From NCBI RefSeq assembly GCF_001187725.1, contig NZ_LGIQ01000007.1, positions 58,323-122,322 on the forward strand: 64,000 nt of DNA. The letters run 5' to 3'. Positions 8,958 to 17,272 of this stretch are shown here, piece by piece (position 1 is the stretch's first letter; each line of letters starts with the position of its first letter). The DNA comes from Brevibacillus reuszeri. Its GTDB lineage: Bacteria; Bacillota; Bacilli; Brevibacillales; Brevibacillaceae. Position numbers and translations under genes: made by a program. The notes beneath the pieces were generated by a model that was given only the letters and a program-made list of their open reading frames with translations, did not search any database and was not told the origin of the DNA.

Positions 8958-10166
8958 TCATGATGCAGATCTTTTTTGTGCCGTGGTGCTTTTCTGGGCA
9001 ATAATCGGCGTCAAGAGCGCCGCCCCGACTACAGTCAAACCTCCACTGACAATAAATACTGTCATCAAGGAGAAAGCATCCTTCAGGTAGCCGGAGAGGA
9101 ACATACCGATCACCATCATCCCCATAAAGACGGGAGTAATCGTTCCGGAAACACGGCCAATGAATGGCCCTTCGGTATTTCGTACAATCAGCGTCTGGAT
9201 TCCACCTTGAATACAAGGATAAAACAGACCACTGATCACTAAAAAGACGATGGTCACCCAAATGCTTGTGGACACGCCGATACCAACTGTGCAGACAGAG
9301 TTGATGGAGAGGCCAATCATAAGCAGCAGCTGTGGCTTCACCTTCTTGGCTATTCCCATAATGGCGATCCCACCTATAAGCATCGCTGCTCCATTGGTCA
9401 TCACCAGCCACTGCAGAAATTGTTTGTCTTGCCCCAAATTTTCCATGGCAATGAAGATGTGCAGGGGCTGGGTCAGACCTGCTGCCAATCCGACAGCCGC
9501 GAAAGTCACGCTAAGTGTTCGCAAGGATTGGTTGTTTTTGATATAACCCAGTCCTGCCTTCATTTCGTGCAAAAAACTGGATGCATTGCTGGATTTCGGT
9601 TCTTCTTCGTCCCGGGGGAGTGTAGATAATACCAGGGATGAGCCCAAGAACAGTACGGCAGTCAAAATAAGAGGTACCTCGATGCCAAACTGGATGAAAA
9701 TAAAGGTTCCGATCACAGGGCCCAATACAGTAAAGACGGCGATAATCGTTTGAGACAGAGCCATCACGCTAGGCAATTGTTCGCCTGGCACATGCCGCTT
9801 GTATAGCTTCATGGCTGACGGCTGAGAAAATTGAGACAGACTGGCGGAAACGAACGATCCGATCAGAAGAGCAATCCATCCGCCATTCATAATCGCAAGC
9901 ATTACTGCTACCACAGACAAGGCAGATAGCAGATCACTCCAGACCATCGTCTGCTTTGGACGCCATCGATCAGCAAAAGTCCCGCCTATAATGGCAAAGA
10001 GAAAGATCGGCGAAAATTCGGCAACGGAAATAAGGGAAATCGATATCGGATCATTATTGGTTAGTTCTGTAATAAAAAGCAGGACGGCATAATTTCGAAT
10101 CCAGATTCCAAGCTGCAGCAGCACCCTGGAGAATATAATCGTTCGAACGTATCGATTGGAAAACAC
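8958..10166 (-). CDS. MFS transporter (MFS_3 / macrolide-efflux-like)
   Basis: A 402-residue, 12-helix transporter. GTG 10166 begins one base after the stop of the DUF6530 gene, so translation is coupled. The A-motif-like loop GGTFADRWRPKQTM after TM2 and the NPxS/QPS-type sequence (SQFSQPSAMKLY) near TM4 resemble EntS/MefA-type exporters. Its position between DUF6530 and the AAA/VWA genes suggests that it exports or imports something handled by that unit. Substrate unknown. Confidence 0.85.
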   Translation of the reverse strand: MFSNRYVRTIIFSRVLLQLGIWIRNYAVLLFITELTNNDPISISLISVAEFSPIFLFAIIGGTFADRWRPKQTMVWSDLLSALSVVAVMLAIMNGGWIALLIGSFVSASLSQFSQPSAMKLYKRHVPGEQLPSVMALSQTIIAVFTVLGPVIGTFIFIQFGIEVPLILTAVLFLGSSLVLSTLPRDEEEPKSSNASSFLHEMKAGLGYIKNNQSLRTLSVTFAAVGLAAGLTQPLHIFIAMENLGQDKQFLQWLVMTNGAAMLIGGIAIMGIAKKVKPQLLLMIGLSINSVCTVGIGVSTSIWVTIVFLVISGLFYPCIQGGIQTLIVRNTEGPFIGRVSGTITPVFMGMMVIGMFLSGYLKDAFSLMTVFIVSGGLTVVGAALLTPIIAQKSTTAQKRSAS

Positions 10167-10167
10167 G

Positions 10168-10647
10168 TTAATACCCCATTTCTTCTAATAATCTTGACAA
10201 CGTACGCAGCCTTTCGCCGATCAACTCATCATCATTGATCAGTGCCTGGCTAAATCGTTTCATATCTTCATGAATGTTCTCATTATCCGTACATACGGCA
10301 ACATTGAGAGCAGCTCCCTGCAGGCCGATTCGATCAAGGACGGGTTTCTCCGGATCATAAAAATGCTCGTAGCGATAGGCATCGCGAAAATGCGTCAATG
10401 TCCGGCAGATCAGAATGGACAAATCAAGTACCCGATGGAGAGGCAGCACCTGTGATTGGGTGGATTCATTCTCCTCTGTATTTGTGGATACTTTGGCAGT
10501 AACCATGGCACTTCGCAGACTACCTTCCTGGACCACACCTAGAGAAAGGCTTTGCGCGTCAGCGCTTCGAGCGAGTCGGCCATCTACCATATCGTAGTTT
10601 TCAGAGATGATAATCGGTTTATGATTGCTGGCAGTCATTTTATTCAT
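10168..10647 (-). CDS. DUF6530-like protein
   Basis: A soluble protein of about 159 residues. Three close ATGs (10656, 10647, 10638) are available; GAGAGG abuts the first and lies 9 bases before the second, so 10647 is chosen. The pattern KPIIISENYDMVDGRLARSADAQSLSLG ... PLHRVLDLSILICRT ... DRIGLQGAALNVAVCTDN matches my memory of the DUF6530 family of Bacilli. Function unknown. It is the first gene of the DUF6530-MFS-AAA-VWA operon and follows an AT-rich palindromic control region. Confidence 0.6.
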   Translation of the reverse strand: MNKMTASNHKPIIISENYDMVDGRLARSADAQSLSLGVVQEGSLRSAMVTAKVSTNTEENESTQSQVLPLHRVLDLSILICRTLTHFRDAYRYEHFYDPEKPVLDRIGLQGAALNVAVCTDNENIHEDMKRFSQALINDDELIGERLRTLSRLLEEMGY

Positions 10648-10676
10648 TCTGTTCATCCTCTCACCATTACTTTTTT

Positions 10677-10726
10677 AACAAACGAATGTGTTTTTAGTTT
10701 GTTATTTAATAAACATTTTAACTAAA
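10677..10726 (-). promoter_or_regulatory. Nested inverted repeats upstream of the DUF6530 operon
   Basis: AACAAAC (10677) pairs with GTTTGTT (10697), and TTTAGTT (10694) pairs with AACTAAA (10720), in a very AT-rich 50-bp stretch just upstream of the operon. This looks like a repressor site overlapping the promoter; no regulator gene is adjacent. Confidence 0.4.
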
Positions 10727-10787
10727 TGTCTATAAAAGTCAATAATCAATTTCGGTATTTCAATCGTGATCTTTTTGCGCTGGCAAC

Positions 10788-10825
10788 AAAAAAAGACACA
10801 ACCCTGTATGAAACGGGATGTGTCC
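10788..10825 (-). terminator. Intrinsic terminator of the anti-sigma gene
   Basis: Reading the minus strand, GACACATCCC and GGGTTGTGTC form a 10-bp stem followed by a run of seven T residues. Confidence 0.85.
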
Positions 10826-10844
10826 TTTTCCTTTCGCAATCGCT

Positions 10845-12239
10845 TTACGGCTTCCAGGTAATTTGCTTGGATGCATCGATCAATTCATCCAAAGCAACTC
10901 CATGTGCAGTAATGACTACGTAGACAGATTGATTATTTGTTTGTGCATTGAAATGTACGGCATGCTGGACTGCGGAATCTTTTTTGTCCTGCTGATCGTA
11001 TGATACGCCGATTGCTTGCTCGCCATTAATACTAAACAGCTGGGTAGCAGAAAATGTACCCGGAATGGATAGACTTCGTTTTCCTTGTGTGTTGCGGACG
11101 ACCTCGACCTTAATCCAATCCTTGTTCCGAGTATAGTTTGCTGCCAGGTGAGCAACCTTGGTACTCGTTTCCGATTCGTATTGAATGGAAATGTCACTCA
11201 TCGCAAATCCATTTGTTGTAGTCGACAATACCGGAACGGGCATATCGGATGCTTGTACAGCCGTATCTACATCTGAAAACGTAGACAAAGTGATATGTTG
11301 TTTAGCTGCTGGTACAGGTGGACCTACCAGAGCGTTTTCAGTCGAAACGTCCTGTTTTGAATCAGGAACGGTTGCTGCAGTAATACCGAAAGCTTGCTCG
11401 CTGCCAGCTATCGATGGATTGGCATCGGCAGTTGCTCCTGGTGACGGATTGTCAGCTGGAGCGACAGAAGTTGAGCTCTGGCTGGTTGTTTTCGGTTCAG
11501 AGGCTGGCTTTTCAGCATTGCGTGCTGCCATGGGCACTCTGTTTTCTTTAATGGTCGCACGGGATTCTGGAGCAGCAACCTTGGATTGTTGATTTTCCAT
11601 TGCAATCGCCCCTTCTAGTGGGGAAGTGGCAATTTTTGCTTGAGCTGGTGCGGCTGGTGGTGTGTCCGGTGCAATCGCAGTATGTTCCTGTGTCGTCGGC
11701 TGTTGCAGTGTAGGCGCTTCGCTTGGCGGTGCACTTTTTGCTGTAGCTGCCTCTGGAAGTGAAGAAGCAGGTGCATCCGTCTCAGGCTGATTAATAGCCA
11801 TTTTGTACTCTGCAGCGCCTGTTGCTGCGTTAGTTGGGTTGTTTTCGATCTGAGAAGCGGATTGTATTTGATCCGATTGAAGCTGTTGATAGCCCATGAA
11901 TCCTACTGCTAACAGAACAGCAGCTGCACTGACCCAGGCGAATGAAGGGAAGCCTTTGGTCTTGCGTTTGCTGGTAATAGGTGTCGGTGGTTGTAGAGAT
12001 ACCGTTGCAGCATGAGGGGGCACACCTTGCCCGGCAGTCTCGTAAATTGCCTGCATGATTCTCTCTTCCAGGTTCGCTTGTGGTAAAGGAACCTCTTTCA
12101 AGAACTGCACCTCCTCTTCTGTTGTCATTTGTGTCTCAATCCAGACGATGCAATCCTCACAGGTTTCAATGTGGGAGAGCGTATCGCTATCCGTGTCATC
12201 TAGATCTAGCCATGCTTTTCTAAATGCCTGGCAGTTCAT
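10845..12239 (-). CDS. Anti-sigma factor with zinc-finger N-terminus and large extracellular part
   Basis: 464 residues. The cytoplasmic N-terminus carries HIETCEDC (H-x3-C-x2-C), the zinc signature of ZAS-type anti-sigma factors such as RsiW. A single membrane helix follows at about residues 95-113 (FAWVSAAAVLLAVGFMGY). The outside part has a long low-complexity Pro/Ala/Ser/Thr stretch (about 120-290) and a folded ~130-residue C-terminal domain reminiscent of DUF4367-type sensor domains. It overlaps the sigma gene by 20 bp. It should hold the sigma factor inactive until regulated proteolysis. Confidence 0.88.
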   Translation of the reverse strand: MNCQAFRKAWLDLDDTDSDTLSHIETCEDCIVWIETQMTTEEEVQFLKEVPLPQANLEERIMQAIYETAGQGVPPHAATVSLQPPTPITSKRKTKGFPSFAWVSAAAVLLAVGFMGYQQLQSDQIQSASQIENNPTNAATGAAEYKMAINQPETDAPASSLPEAATAKSAPPSEAPTLQQPTTQEHTAIAPDTPPAAPAQAKIATSPLEGAIAMENQQSKVAAPESRATIKENRVPMAARNAEKPASEPKTTSQSSTSVAPADNPSPGATADANPSIAGSEQAFGITAATVPDSKQDVSTENALVGPPVPAAKQHITLSTFSDVDTAVQASDMPVPVLSTTTNGFAMSDISIQYESETSTKVAHLAANYTRNKDWIKVEVVRNTQGKRSLSIPGTFSATQLFSINGEQAIGVSYDQQDKKDSAVQHAVHFNAQTNNQSVYVVITAHGVALDELIDASKQITWKP

Positions 12240-12789
12240 GTACGAGCCCCCCTTCCTTGCGGGTTAACAATTTTGCGAGTTCCTGGCGAGCGCGAAGGTA
12301 GCGGACGCGGGCGGTAGACTCGGCTATGCCGAGAAGAGTTGCAATCTTTTCGAACGGATATTCATGCGTGCACCGAAGCACGATTACTTCACGATAGGAG
12401 TCCGACAGCAAGGAGAATGCTTCCTGGATTTCACGACGTTGTTCCTTGTTCATGAGCGATTCCTGTGGAGATTCGTCACGCGTATTGGACGGTACGTAAG
12501 CGAGCTGTTCGTCAGAGTCGTGAAATTTCCGTCGACGCAGGAAGTCGATACTTTTGTTTCGCGCCAGCGTATGAAGCCAGGACGAAAATTGACTGTCCCC
12601 GCGAAACGTAGAGAGCTTCTCATACGCTTTTACAAAAACTTCCTGTGTAATATCCTCTGCATCGGAGCGATTGTTCACCATTTTGTAAATAAATACGTAG
12701 ATCATATGCTGATATCGCTGGATGAGGTCGCGATACCCTTCGATGTCGCCTTGAAGAATCCGCTGAATGATTTCGGCGTCGGATTGCAT
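12220..12789 (-). CDS. ECF RNA polymerase sigma factor (SigW/SigV-like)
   Basis: 189 residues with region 2 (YRDLIQRYQHMIYVFIYKMVNNRSDAEDITQEVFVKAYEKL), the DNA-melting segment FSSWLHTLARNKSIDFLRRRK, and region 4 HTH (FEKIATLLGIAESTARVRYLRARQEL). The ATG lies 11 bases after GGGAGG. The ECF-type promoter 28 bp upstream fits autoregulation, and the overlapping anti-sigma gene completes the module. Expected role: envelope stress response. Confidence 0.93.
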   Translation of the reverse strand: MQSDAEIIQRILQGDIEGYRDLIQRYQHMIYVFIYKMVNNRSDAEDITQEVFVKAYEKLSTFRGDSQFSSWLHTLARNKSIDFLRRRKFHDSDEQLAYVPSNTRDESPQESLMNKEQRREIQEAFSLLSDSYREVIVLRCTHEYPFEKIATLLGIAESTARVRYLRARQELAKLLTRKEGGLVHELPGI

Positions 12790-12816
12790 TGAATCTCCGG
12801 CCTCCCTTCCCTCTAT

Positions 12817-12844
12817 GAGACGCTGGTTTTTTTGAAACGTTTCA
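12817..12844 (-). promoter_or_regulatory. ECF-type autoregulatory promoter of the sigma operon
   Basis: On the minus strand TGAAAC (12844-12839) is followed after exactly 16 bases by CGTCTC (12822-12817), the sigmaW/X/M-type layout. A start about 7 bases downstream would give a leader of some 20 bases. The -35 overlaps the stop codon of the upstream helicase gene. Confidence 0.75.
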
Positions 12845-14515
12845 GACCAGCGACTCCATTTCTATAATATCGTATGGATAGCCTTGTTCTACGAGAAAAA
12901 GCTGGCGATGAAGCGAAAATTCCTGCTCTCTCGTATCTCGTGTGACTAATGTATAAAAATGCGCTTTGTTATCGTCTGTCTTTGGTCTGAGTATGCGTCC
13001 CAGCCGCTGAGCCTCTTCCTGTCTGGAGCCATATGTACCGGAGATTTGAATCGCTACATTGGCGTCCGGCAAGTCGACAGCGAAATTGGCGACCTTTGAT
13101 ACAATCAAGCGCGTGATTTCCCCTTTTTTAAACTGATTGTACAAAGCTTCTCTTTCTTTTTCTGGCACTTTTCCAGTGATGAGCGGCAATTGCAGGGCAT
13201 CAGCCATTTGATCCAGCTGATCCACATATTGGCCGATAATCAGCACGCGATCCCGCGCATGTCGCTCTAGTAATTTACGGACCACCTCTAGCTTTCTTGG
13301 ATTCTCGGCAGCAATACGAAATTTTTGTCGAGCACTGGCATGGGCATAAGCTTCTCGCCACTTTGCTTCAAAAGGGAGACGGATCTCCTGACAGTGCGCT
13401 TCTGCAATCCAGCCTTGCTCCTCCATGGTCTTCCAGGGAATCTCGTATTTTTTCGGACCGATTAAGGTAAAGACATCTTCCTCCCGTCCATCTTCTCGAA
13501 CGAGAGTTGCCGTCAGCCCAAGGCGCCGAGTAGCCTGGATGCCAGAGGTTACCCGAAAAACAGGAGCGGGCAATAAATGAACCTCATCGTAAATAATAAG
13601 GCCCCAATCACGCTCTGAAAAGAGTCTCATATGAGGAAATTCATCTTCAGAGGTAGGACGGTACGTCAAAATTTGATAAGTCGCCACAGTAATGGGCTTC
13701 ACATCTTTGCAATCACCTGTGTACTCACCAACCATGTTTGGATCAATCCCGGTTTTGTCCAGCAGCTCTTGAATCCACTGGCGAACAGAAGTCGTGTTGG
13801 TAGTCAGAATGAGAGTGGCTGTCTGTAATTGGCAGATTGCTCCCAGTCCAATTACCGTTTTGCCAGCACCGCAGGGGAGGACAAGTACGCCACTTCCTCC
13901 AATGGCTTCACCGCCAGAATAAAAAGCGCTGACCGCTTCCTGCTGATACGGGCGAAGTGAAAAGGATCTGCCTTGTGAGCTTACCTCACGCAAATGGATT
14001 GGACAGGCTTCTCCCGAGTTGTATCCAGCAACATCCTGAACGGGGTAACCTAGTCTGATCAGCTCCTGTTTGATCAAGCCGCGTGCATAGGGCTTCAATC
14101 TATACGGTTCGTCAAATCGCTCTGCAATCGATTTATAGGAGAATAGCTCCGCAAGCAGGAGTGGGTCCCTGCTGGTTAATACGAGCGTGTCACCAGATCG
14201 TTCCAATTTGATCAGACCGTATTTTCGCATGGTCTCGGAAATTTCTTTGACAATGGTCGGTGGGACACCGTATTTACTATATGTACCAAGTGTTTCTGAC
14301 ACTTGTTCAGGCTCCATGCCGCTTGCTGCCGCATTCCACAGGGAAAGTGGGGTTATGCGGTACGTGTGGATGTACTCCGGACTTTTGATGAGCTCAGCAA
14401 AGCCATGGATAGCTTGTCTTGCTTCGTTAAATAATGGATGCTGTGTTTCCAGTAAAATCGTCCGATCGCTCTGAACGATCATCGGTAGGTCTGGACGGTA
14501 AGACAAGAGACTCAC
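12842..14515 (-). CDS. XPB/RAD25-type DNA repair helicase
   Basis: 557 residues. An N-terminal ~190-residue domain is followed by superfamily 2 motifs: Walker A LPCGAGKT, DEVH in IIYDEVHLLP, motif III GLTATLVREDG with the RED-type segment typical of XPB, then the second RecA domain with VANFAVDLPDANVAIQ and QEEAQRLGRILRPK (motif VI). Some Firmicutes carry such XPB homologues; a role in DNA repair or transcription-coupled unwinding is presumed. The GTG at 14515 overlaps GAGGTGAG; TTG 14506 would have better spacing and may be the true start. Confidence 0.88.
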   Translation of the reverse strand: MSLLSYRPDLPMIVQSDRTILLETQHPLFNEARQAIHGFAELIKSPEYIHTYRITPLSLWNAAASGMEPEQVSETLGTYSKYGVPPTIVKEISETMRKYGLIKLERSGDTLVLTSRDPLLLAELFSYKSIAERFDEPYRLKPYARGLIKQELIRLGYPVQDVAGYNSGEACPIHLREVSSQGRSFSLRPYQQEAVSAFYSGGEAIGGSGVLVLPCGAGKTVIGLGAICQLQTATLILTTNTTSVRQWIQELLDKTGIDPNMVGEYTGDCKDVKPITVATYQILTYRPTSEDEFPHMRLFSERDWGLIIYDEVHLLPAPVFRVTSGIQATRRLGLTATLVREDGREEDVFTLIGPKKYEIPWKTMEEQGWIAEAHCQEIRLPFEAKWREAYAHASARQKFRIAAENPRKLEVVRKLLERHARDRVLIIGQYVDQLDQMADALQLPLITGKVPEKEREALYNQFKKGEITRLIVSKVANFAVDLPDANVAIQISGTYGSRQEEAQRLGRILRPKTDDNKAHFYTLVTRDTREQEFSLHRQLFLVEQGYPYDIIEMESLV

Positions 14516-14650
14516 CTCATTAAAAAAACGTCATGTGAATCAGCACTATGGTATCACAATCACGAAAAGAAAGAAAAACGAACAGGTAACATTCGACCCG
14601 TCGTGGGAAAGAATAACCCAAAGTACCGACGGAAAGGATGAACGCGGGAC

Positions 14651-15976
14651 ATGGCAATATGGGGAAGCTTGTTTAATCTGGTGTTGGTCGTGATCCTCGT
14701 CCTCCTCAACGGGTTTTTCGTGGCGACTGAATTTGCGGTTGTAAAGATGAGGGAATCACGCATAGCTCAATTGGTGGCAGAAGGAAATAAAAGGGCCGTA
14801 CATGTCGAGCAGGTTATCTCCAATCTTGATGCGTACCTGTCAGCCTGTCAGCTCGGAATTACCTTAGCCTCACTTGGACTTGGATGGTTGGGGGAGCCAG
14901 CAATTGCGAAGCTGCTGCATCCAGTTTTTCACTATTTTGGCCTCAACGATACGTTGGTCACGAGTATTTCCTTTATATTGGCGTTTTCGCTGATCACTTT
15001 TTTGCATATTGTTTTGGGTGAGCTGGCGCCGAAGACACTGGCGATCCAGAAGACAGAAACGGTGGTGCTAGCAATTGCGAAGCCCATTACGCTCTTTCAT
15101 AAAGTCATGTATCCGTTTATTGCTCTGCTCAATTGGTCGGCTAGCCGTTTTCTTGCTCTTTTTCATATTTCCATGGAGCCGCATCAGGAAGCACATACAG
15201 AGGAAGAGATTCGCATTTTGGTCAATGAGAGTCACAAAAGCGGGTTGATTGACAATACAGAGCTGATGCTGGTTGACAATATCTTTGATTTTTCCGAGAC
15301 GATGGCACGGGAGATCATGGTTCCGCGTACCGACATGGTCGTTTTGAATGTGCGAGATCCTTTTGAGGAAAATGTGAAGCTGGTACAAAACGGTCGGTTT
15401 ACGCGCTATCCGGTGGTGGATGGAGATAAAGATCATGTGGTTGGAAGCTTGCACATCAAGGACATGCTTACTGGACTCCTAGAGGGAGAGCGCAACGACC
15501 TGAAGACTTTGATGCGCCCCATTTTGACAGTGCCAGAAACGATCTCGATCAGTCGCTTGTTGACCATGCTCCAAAAGCAGCGTGGGCAATTGGCGATTAT
15601 TATCGATGAATATGGCGGGACAGCAGGGCTGGTTACGCTAGAAGATATAATGGAAGAAATTGTTGGCGATATTCAGGATGAGTTCGATGACGAACGCCCG
15701 GAAGTCGAGCAACGAGATGACCTGCTTTCTCTTGATGGCCGGATGCTGCTGGAGGAAGTAAGCGATTATCTGGACATCGATCTGGAGTCGAGCGAGGTAG
15801 ATACATTGGCTGGTTGGATTTACATGCAAATCGATCATCCACCACAAGTAGGAGATCTCGTTCGCGAGGGGAATTACGAGTTTCTGGTACACGAAGTCGA
15901 TCATTATCGAATTACACGGGTAGTGGTGAAAAAATTGGAAGAAGAAACGACAAAAATCGAGGAAGAAGAAAAGTGA
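14651..15976 (+). CDS. CNNM/HlyC-CorC family membrane protein
   Basis: 441 residues: a four-helix DUF21/CNNM domain (1-190), a CBS pair (about 205-325, ending IIDEYGGTAGLVTLEDIMEEIVGDIQDEFD) and a C-terminal CorC_HlyC domain. In Bacillus, paralogues such as YhdP/YqhB are linked to magnesium export; 'hemolysin' is a legacy name. A close paralogue is encoded at 38385-39749. GGAAAGGA lies about 12 bases before the ATG. A terminator follows directly. Confidence 0.9.
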   Translation: MAIWGSLFNLVLVVILVLLNGFFVATEFAVVKMRESRIAQLVAEGNKRAVHVEQVISNLDAYLSACQLGITLASLGLGWLGEPAIAKLLHPVFHYFGLNDTLVTSISFILAFSLITFLHIVLGELAPKTLAIQKTETVVLAIAKPITLFHKVMYPFIALLNWSASRFLALFHISMEPHQEAHTEEEIRILVNESHKSGLIDNTELMLVDNIFDFSETMAREIMVPRTDMVVLNVRDPFEENVKLVQNGRFTRYPVVDGDKDHVVGSLHIKDMLTGLLEGERNDLKTLMRPILTVPETISISRLLTMLQKQRGQLAIIIDEYGGTAGLVTLEDIMEEIVGDIQDEFDDERPEVEQRDDLLSLDGRMLLEEVSDYLDIDLESSEVDTLAGWIYMQIDHPPQVGDLVREGNYEFLVHEVDHYRITRVVVKKLEEETTKIEEEEK

Positions 15977-15984
15977 TTCGACAA

Positions 15985-16018
15985 GCTAGTCTAAAAGAAC
16001 CAGACTGGCTTTTTTTTC
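15985..16018 (+). terminator. Intrinsic terminator
   Basis: GCTAGTCT and AGACTGGC form an 8-bp stem (one G-U) followed by eight T residues, just after the CNNM gene. Confidence 0.85.
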
Positions 16019-16053
16019 TGGGGAAAACCGCATAAAATGTTGGGCAAAAGAAC

Positions 16054-16081
16054 TTTTCAACGCGAAATAATATGCTATAAT
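16054..16081 (+). promoter_or_regulatory. Promoter of the TrpXYZ-like ABC importer operon
   Basis: A perfect TATAAT at 16076 with an extended-10 TG one base before it, and TTTTCA 16 bases upstream. The next 85 bases form a structured leader. Confidence 0.7.
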
Positions 16082-16090
16082 TGGACACAA

Positions 16091-16138
16091 GTTGCCTTTG
16101 TGCAACACAAATCAGCTTGATTGCCAGAGGGCAATCAA
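16091..16138 (+). other. Two tandem hairpins in the ABC-operon leader
   Basis: GTTGC/GCAAC (16091-16106) and a perfect 9-bp hairpin TTGATTGCC-AGAG-GGCAATCAA (16117-16138) lie between promoter and ribosome site. Neither has a T tail, so they are not terminators; they may stabilise the mRNA or bind a regulator. No known riboswitch class is recognised. Confidence 0.45.
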
Positions 16139-16168
16139 AGCAAGCAGAGCCTAGAGGAGGAAGTAGAG

Positions 16169-17179
16169 ATGAGACGAGTAGCAACTATGGGACTGACAGC
16201 ATTGCTGGCATTTTCTTTGGCAGCATGTGGTAACCAAGCAACAGGGGAAAAAACAGAACAGGCAGCAGCGAATTCCGGCCAGCAGCAAACTGTGAAGCTC
16301 GGATTGACGCAATTCGTAGAGCACCCGGCGTTGGATGCGATCCACAAAGGAATTTTGGATGGTCTTAAGGACTCCGGTTATGAAGAGGGCAAAAATCTGG
16401 AAGTAGATTCGCAGAACGCTCACGGTGATATGAATAATACTGTCTCCATTGCCCAGAAGTATGCAGGTGATAAAAAGGACCTGGTGATAGCGATTGCTAC
16501 ACCGTCCGCACAAGCTGCAGCGAAGGCAATATCTGATAAGCCTGTGCTTTTCAGTGCCGTAACAGACCCAATCTCGGCTCAACTGGTCAATGCGCTGGAA
16601 AAACCAGACAAAAATGTGACCGGAACGTCAGACAAAGTATCGATGGAGCAACAACTGAAGCTCGTCAAGTCCTTCATGCCCGGGCTGAAAAAGCTGGGAG
16701 TCATCTACACAACATCCGAAGTGAATTCGGAAGTGCAGGTTAAGGACTTGGAGGCAGCAGCCAGCAAGGAAGGCGTAGAAATCGTCAAGGCTGGTATTTC
16801 CCAGCTGTCTGAGGTGCAACTGGCAGCACAGGGGCTCGTTGGAAAAACCGATGCAATGTTTATTCCCATTGACAATACGGTAGTTTCGTCGTTTGAAGCT
16901 GTCTTGGGAGTGGCAGAGCAAAACAAAGTTCCTGTTTTCGCATCTGACACCGATACCGTAAAGCGCGGTGCTGTTGCCACATATGGTATTGATTATTATC
17001 AAATTGGGAAGCAAACAGGTGAAATGGCAGGGCGTGTCCTGAAAGGTCAGGTTGTCGCTGACACACCTGTAGAGGTTTCCAAGCAGGCCGACTTATACAT
17101 CAACGAAACAGCAGCTGCTAAGTTTGGTCTCCCTGTATCTGAGGCACTCAAACAGCAGGCGAAAGAAATCATCAAGTAA
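16169..17179 (+). CDS. ABC substrate-binding lipoprotein (TrpX-like), copy 1
   Basis: 336 residues from ATG 16169, after GAGGAGGAAG. A lipobox (LAAC) sits at residues 19-22, followed by a short Gln/Ala linker and a two-lobed binding domain of the ABC_sub_bind (PF04392) type: LGLTQFVEHPALDAIHKG, VIAIATPSAQAAA, VIYTTSEVNSEVQVKDLEA. Family members include the streptococcal TrpX tryptophan-binding protein, so an aromatic amino acid is a reasonable guess. A second, related copy follows after a terminator; the permease and ATPase come next. Confidence 0.88.
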   Translation: MRRVATMGLTALLAFSLAACGNQATGEKTEQAAANSGQQQTVKLGLTQFVEHPALDAIHKGILDGLKDSGYEEGKNLEVDSQNAHGDMNNTVSIAQKYAGDKKDLVIAIATPSAQAAAKAISDKPVLFSAVTDPISAQLVNALEKPDKNVTGTSDKVSMEQQLKLVKSFMPGLKKLGVIYTTSEVNSEVQVKDLEAAASKEGVEIVKAGISQLSEVQLAAQGLVGKTDAMFIPIDNTVVSSFEAVLGVAEQNKVPVFASDTDTVKRGAVATYGIDYYQIGKQTGEMAGRVLKGQVVADTPVEVSKQADLYINETAAAKFGLPVSEALKQQAKEIIK

Positions 17180-17181
17180 AA

Positions 17182-17206
17182 AGAGAGCTTCATGCTCTCT
17201 TTTTAT
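17182..17206 (+). terminator. Intergenic (partial) terminator between the two binding proteins
   Basis: A 7-bp stem AGAGAGC/GCTCTCT with a 5-base loop and a TTTTTATT tail. Placed inside the operon, it probably makes the first binding protein more abundant than the downstream genes. Confidence 0.8.
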
Positions 17207-17272
17207 TCTTTTAAAAGTTTTTTAAACGTGGTAAGATTAGAAAAAAATTTTTTCAAGGGGGATATTTATCAG

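Noticed and set aside
16082..16168. T-box or tryptophan attenuator in the ABC importer leader
   Set aside because: Two hairpins are present but no T-box sequence, specifier loop or terminator/antiterminator pair can be drawn.
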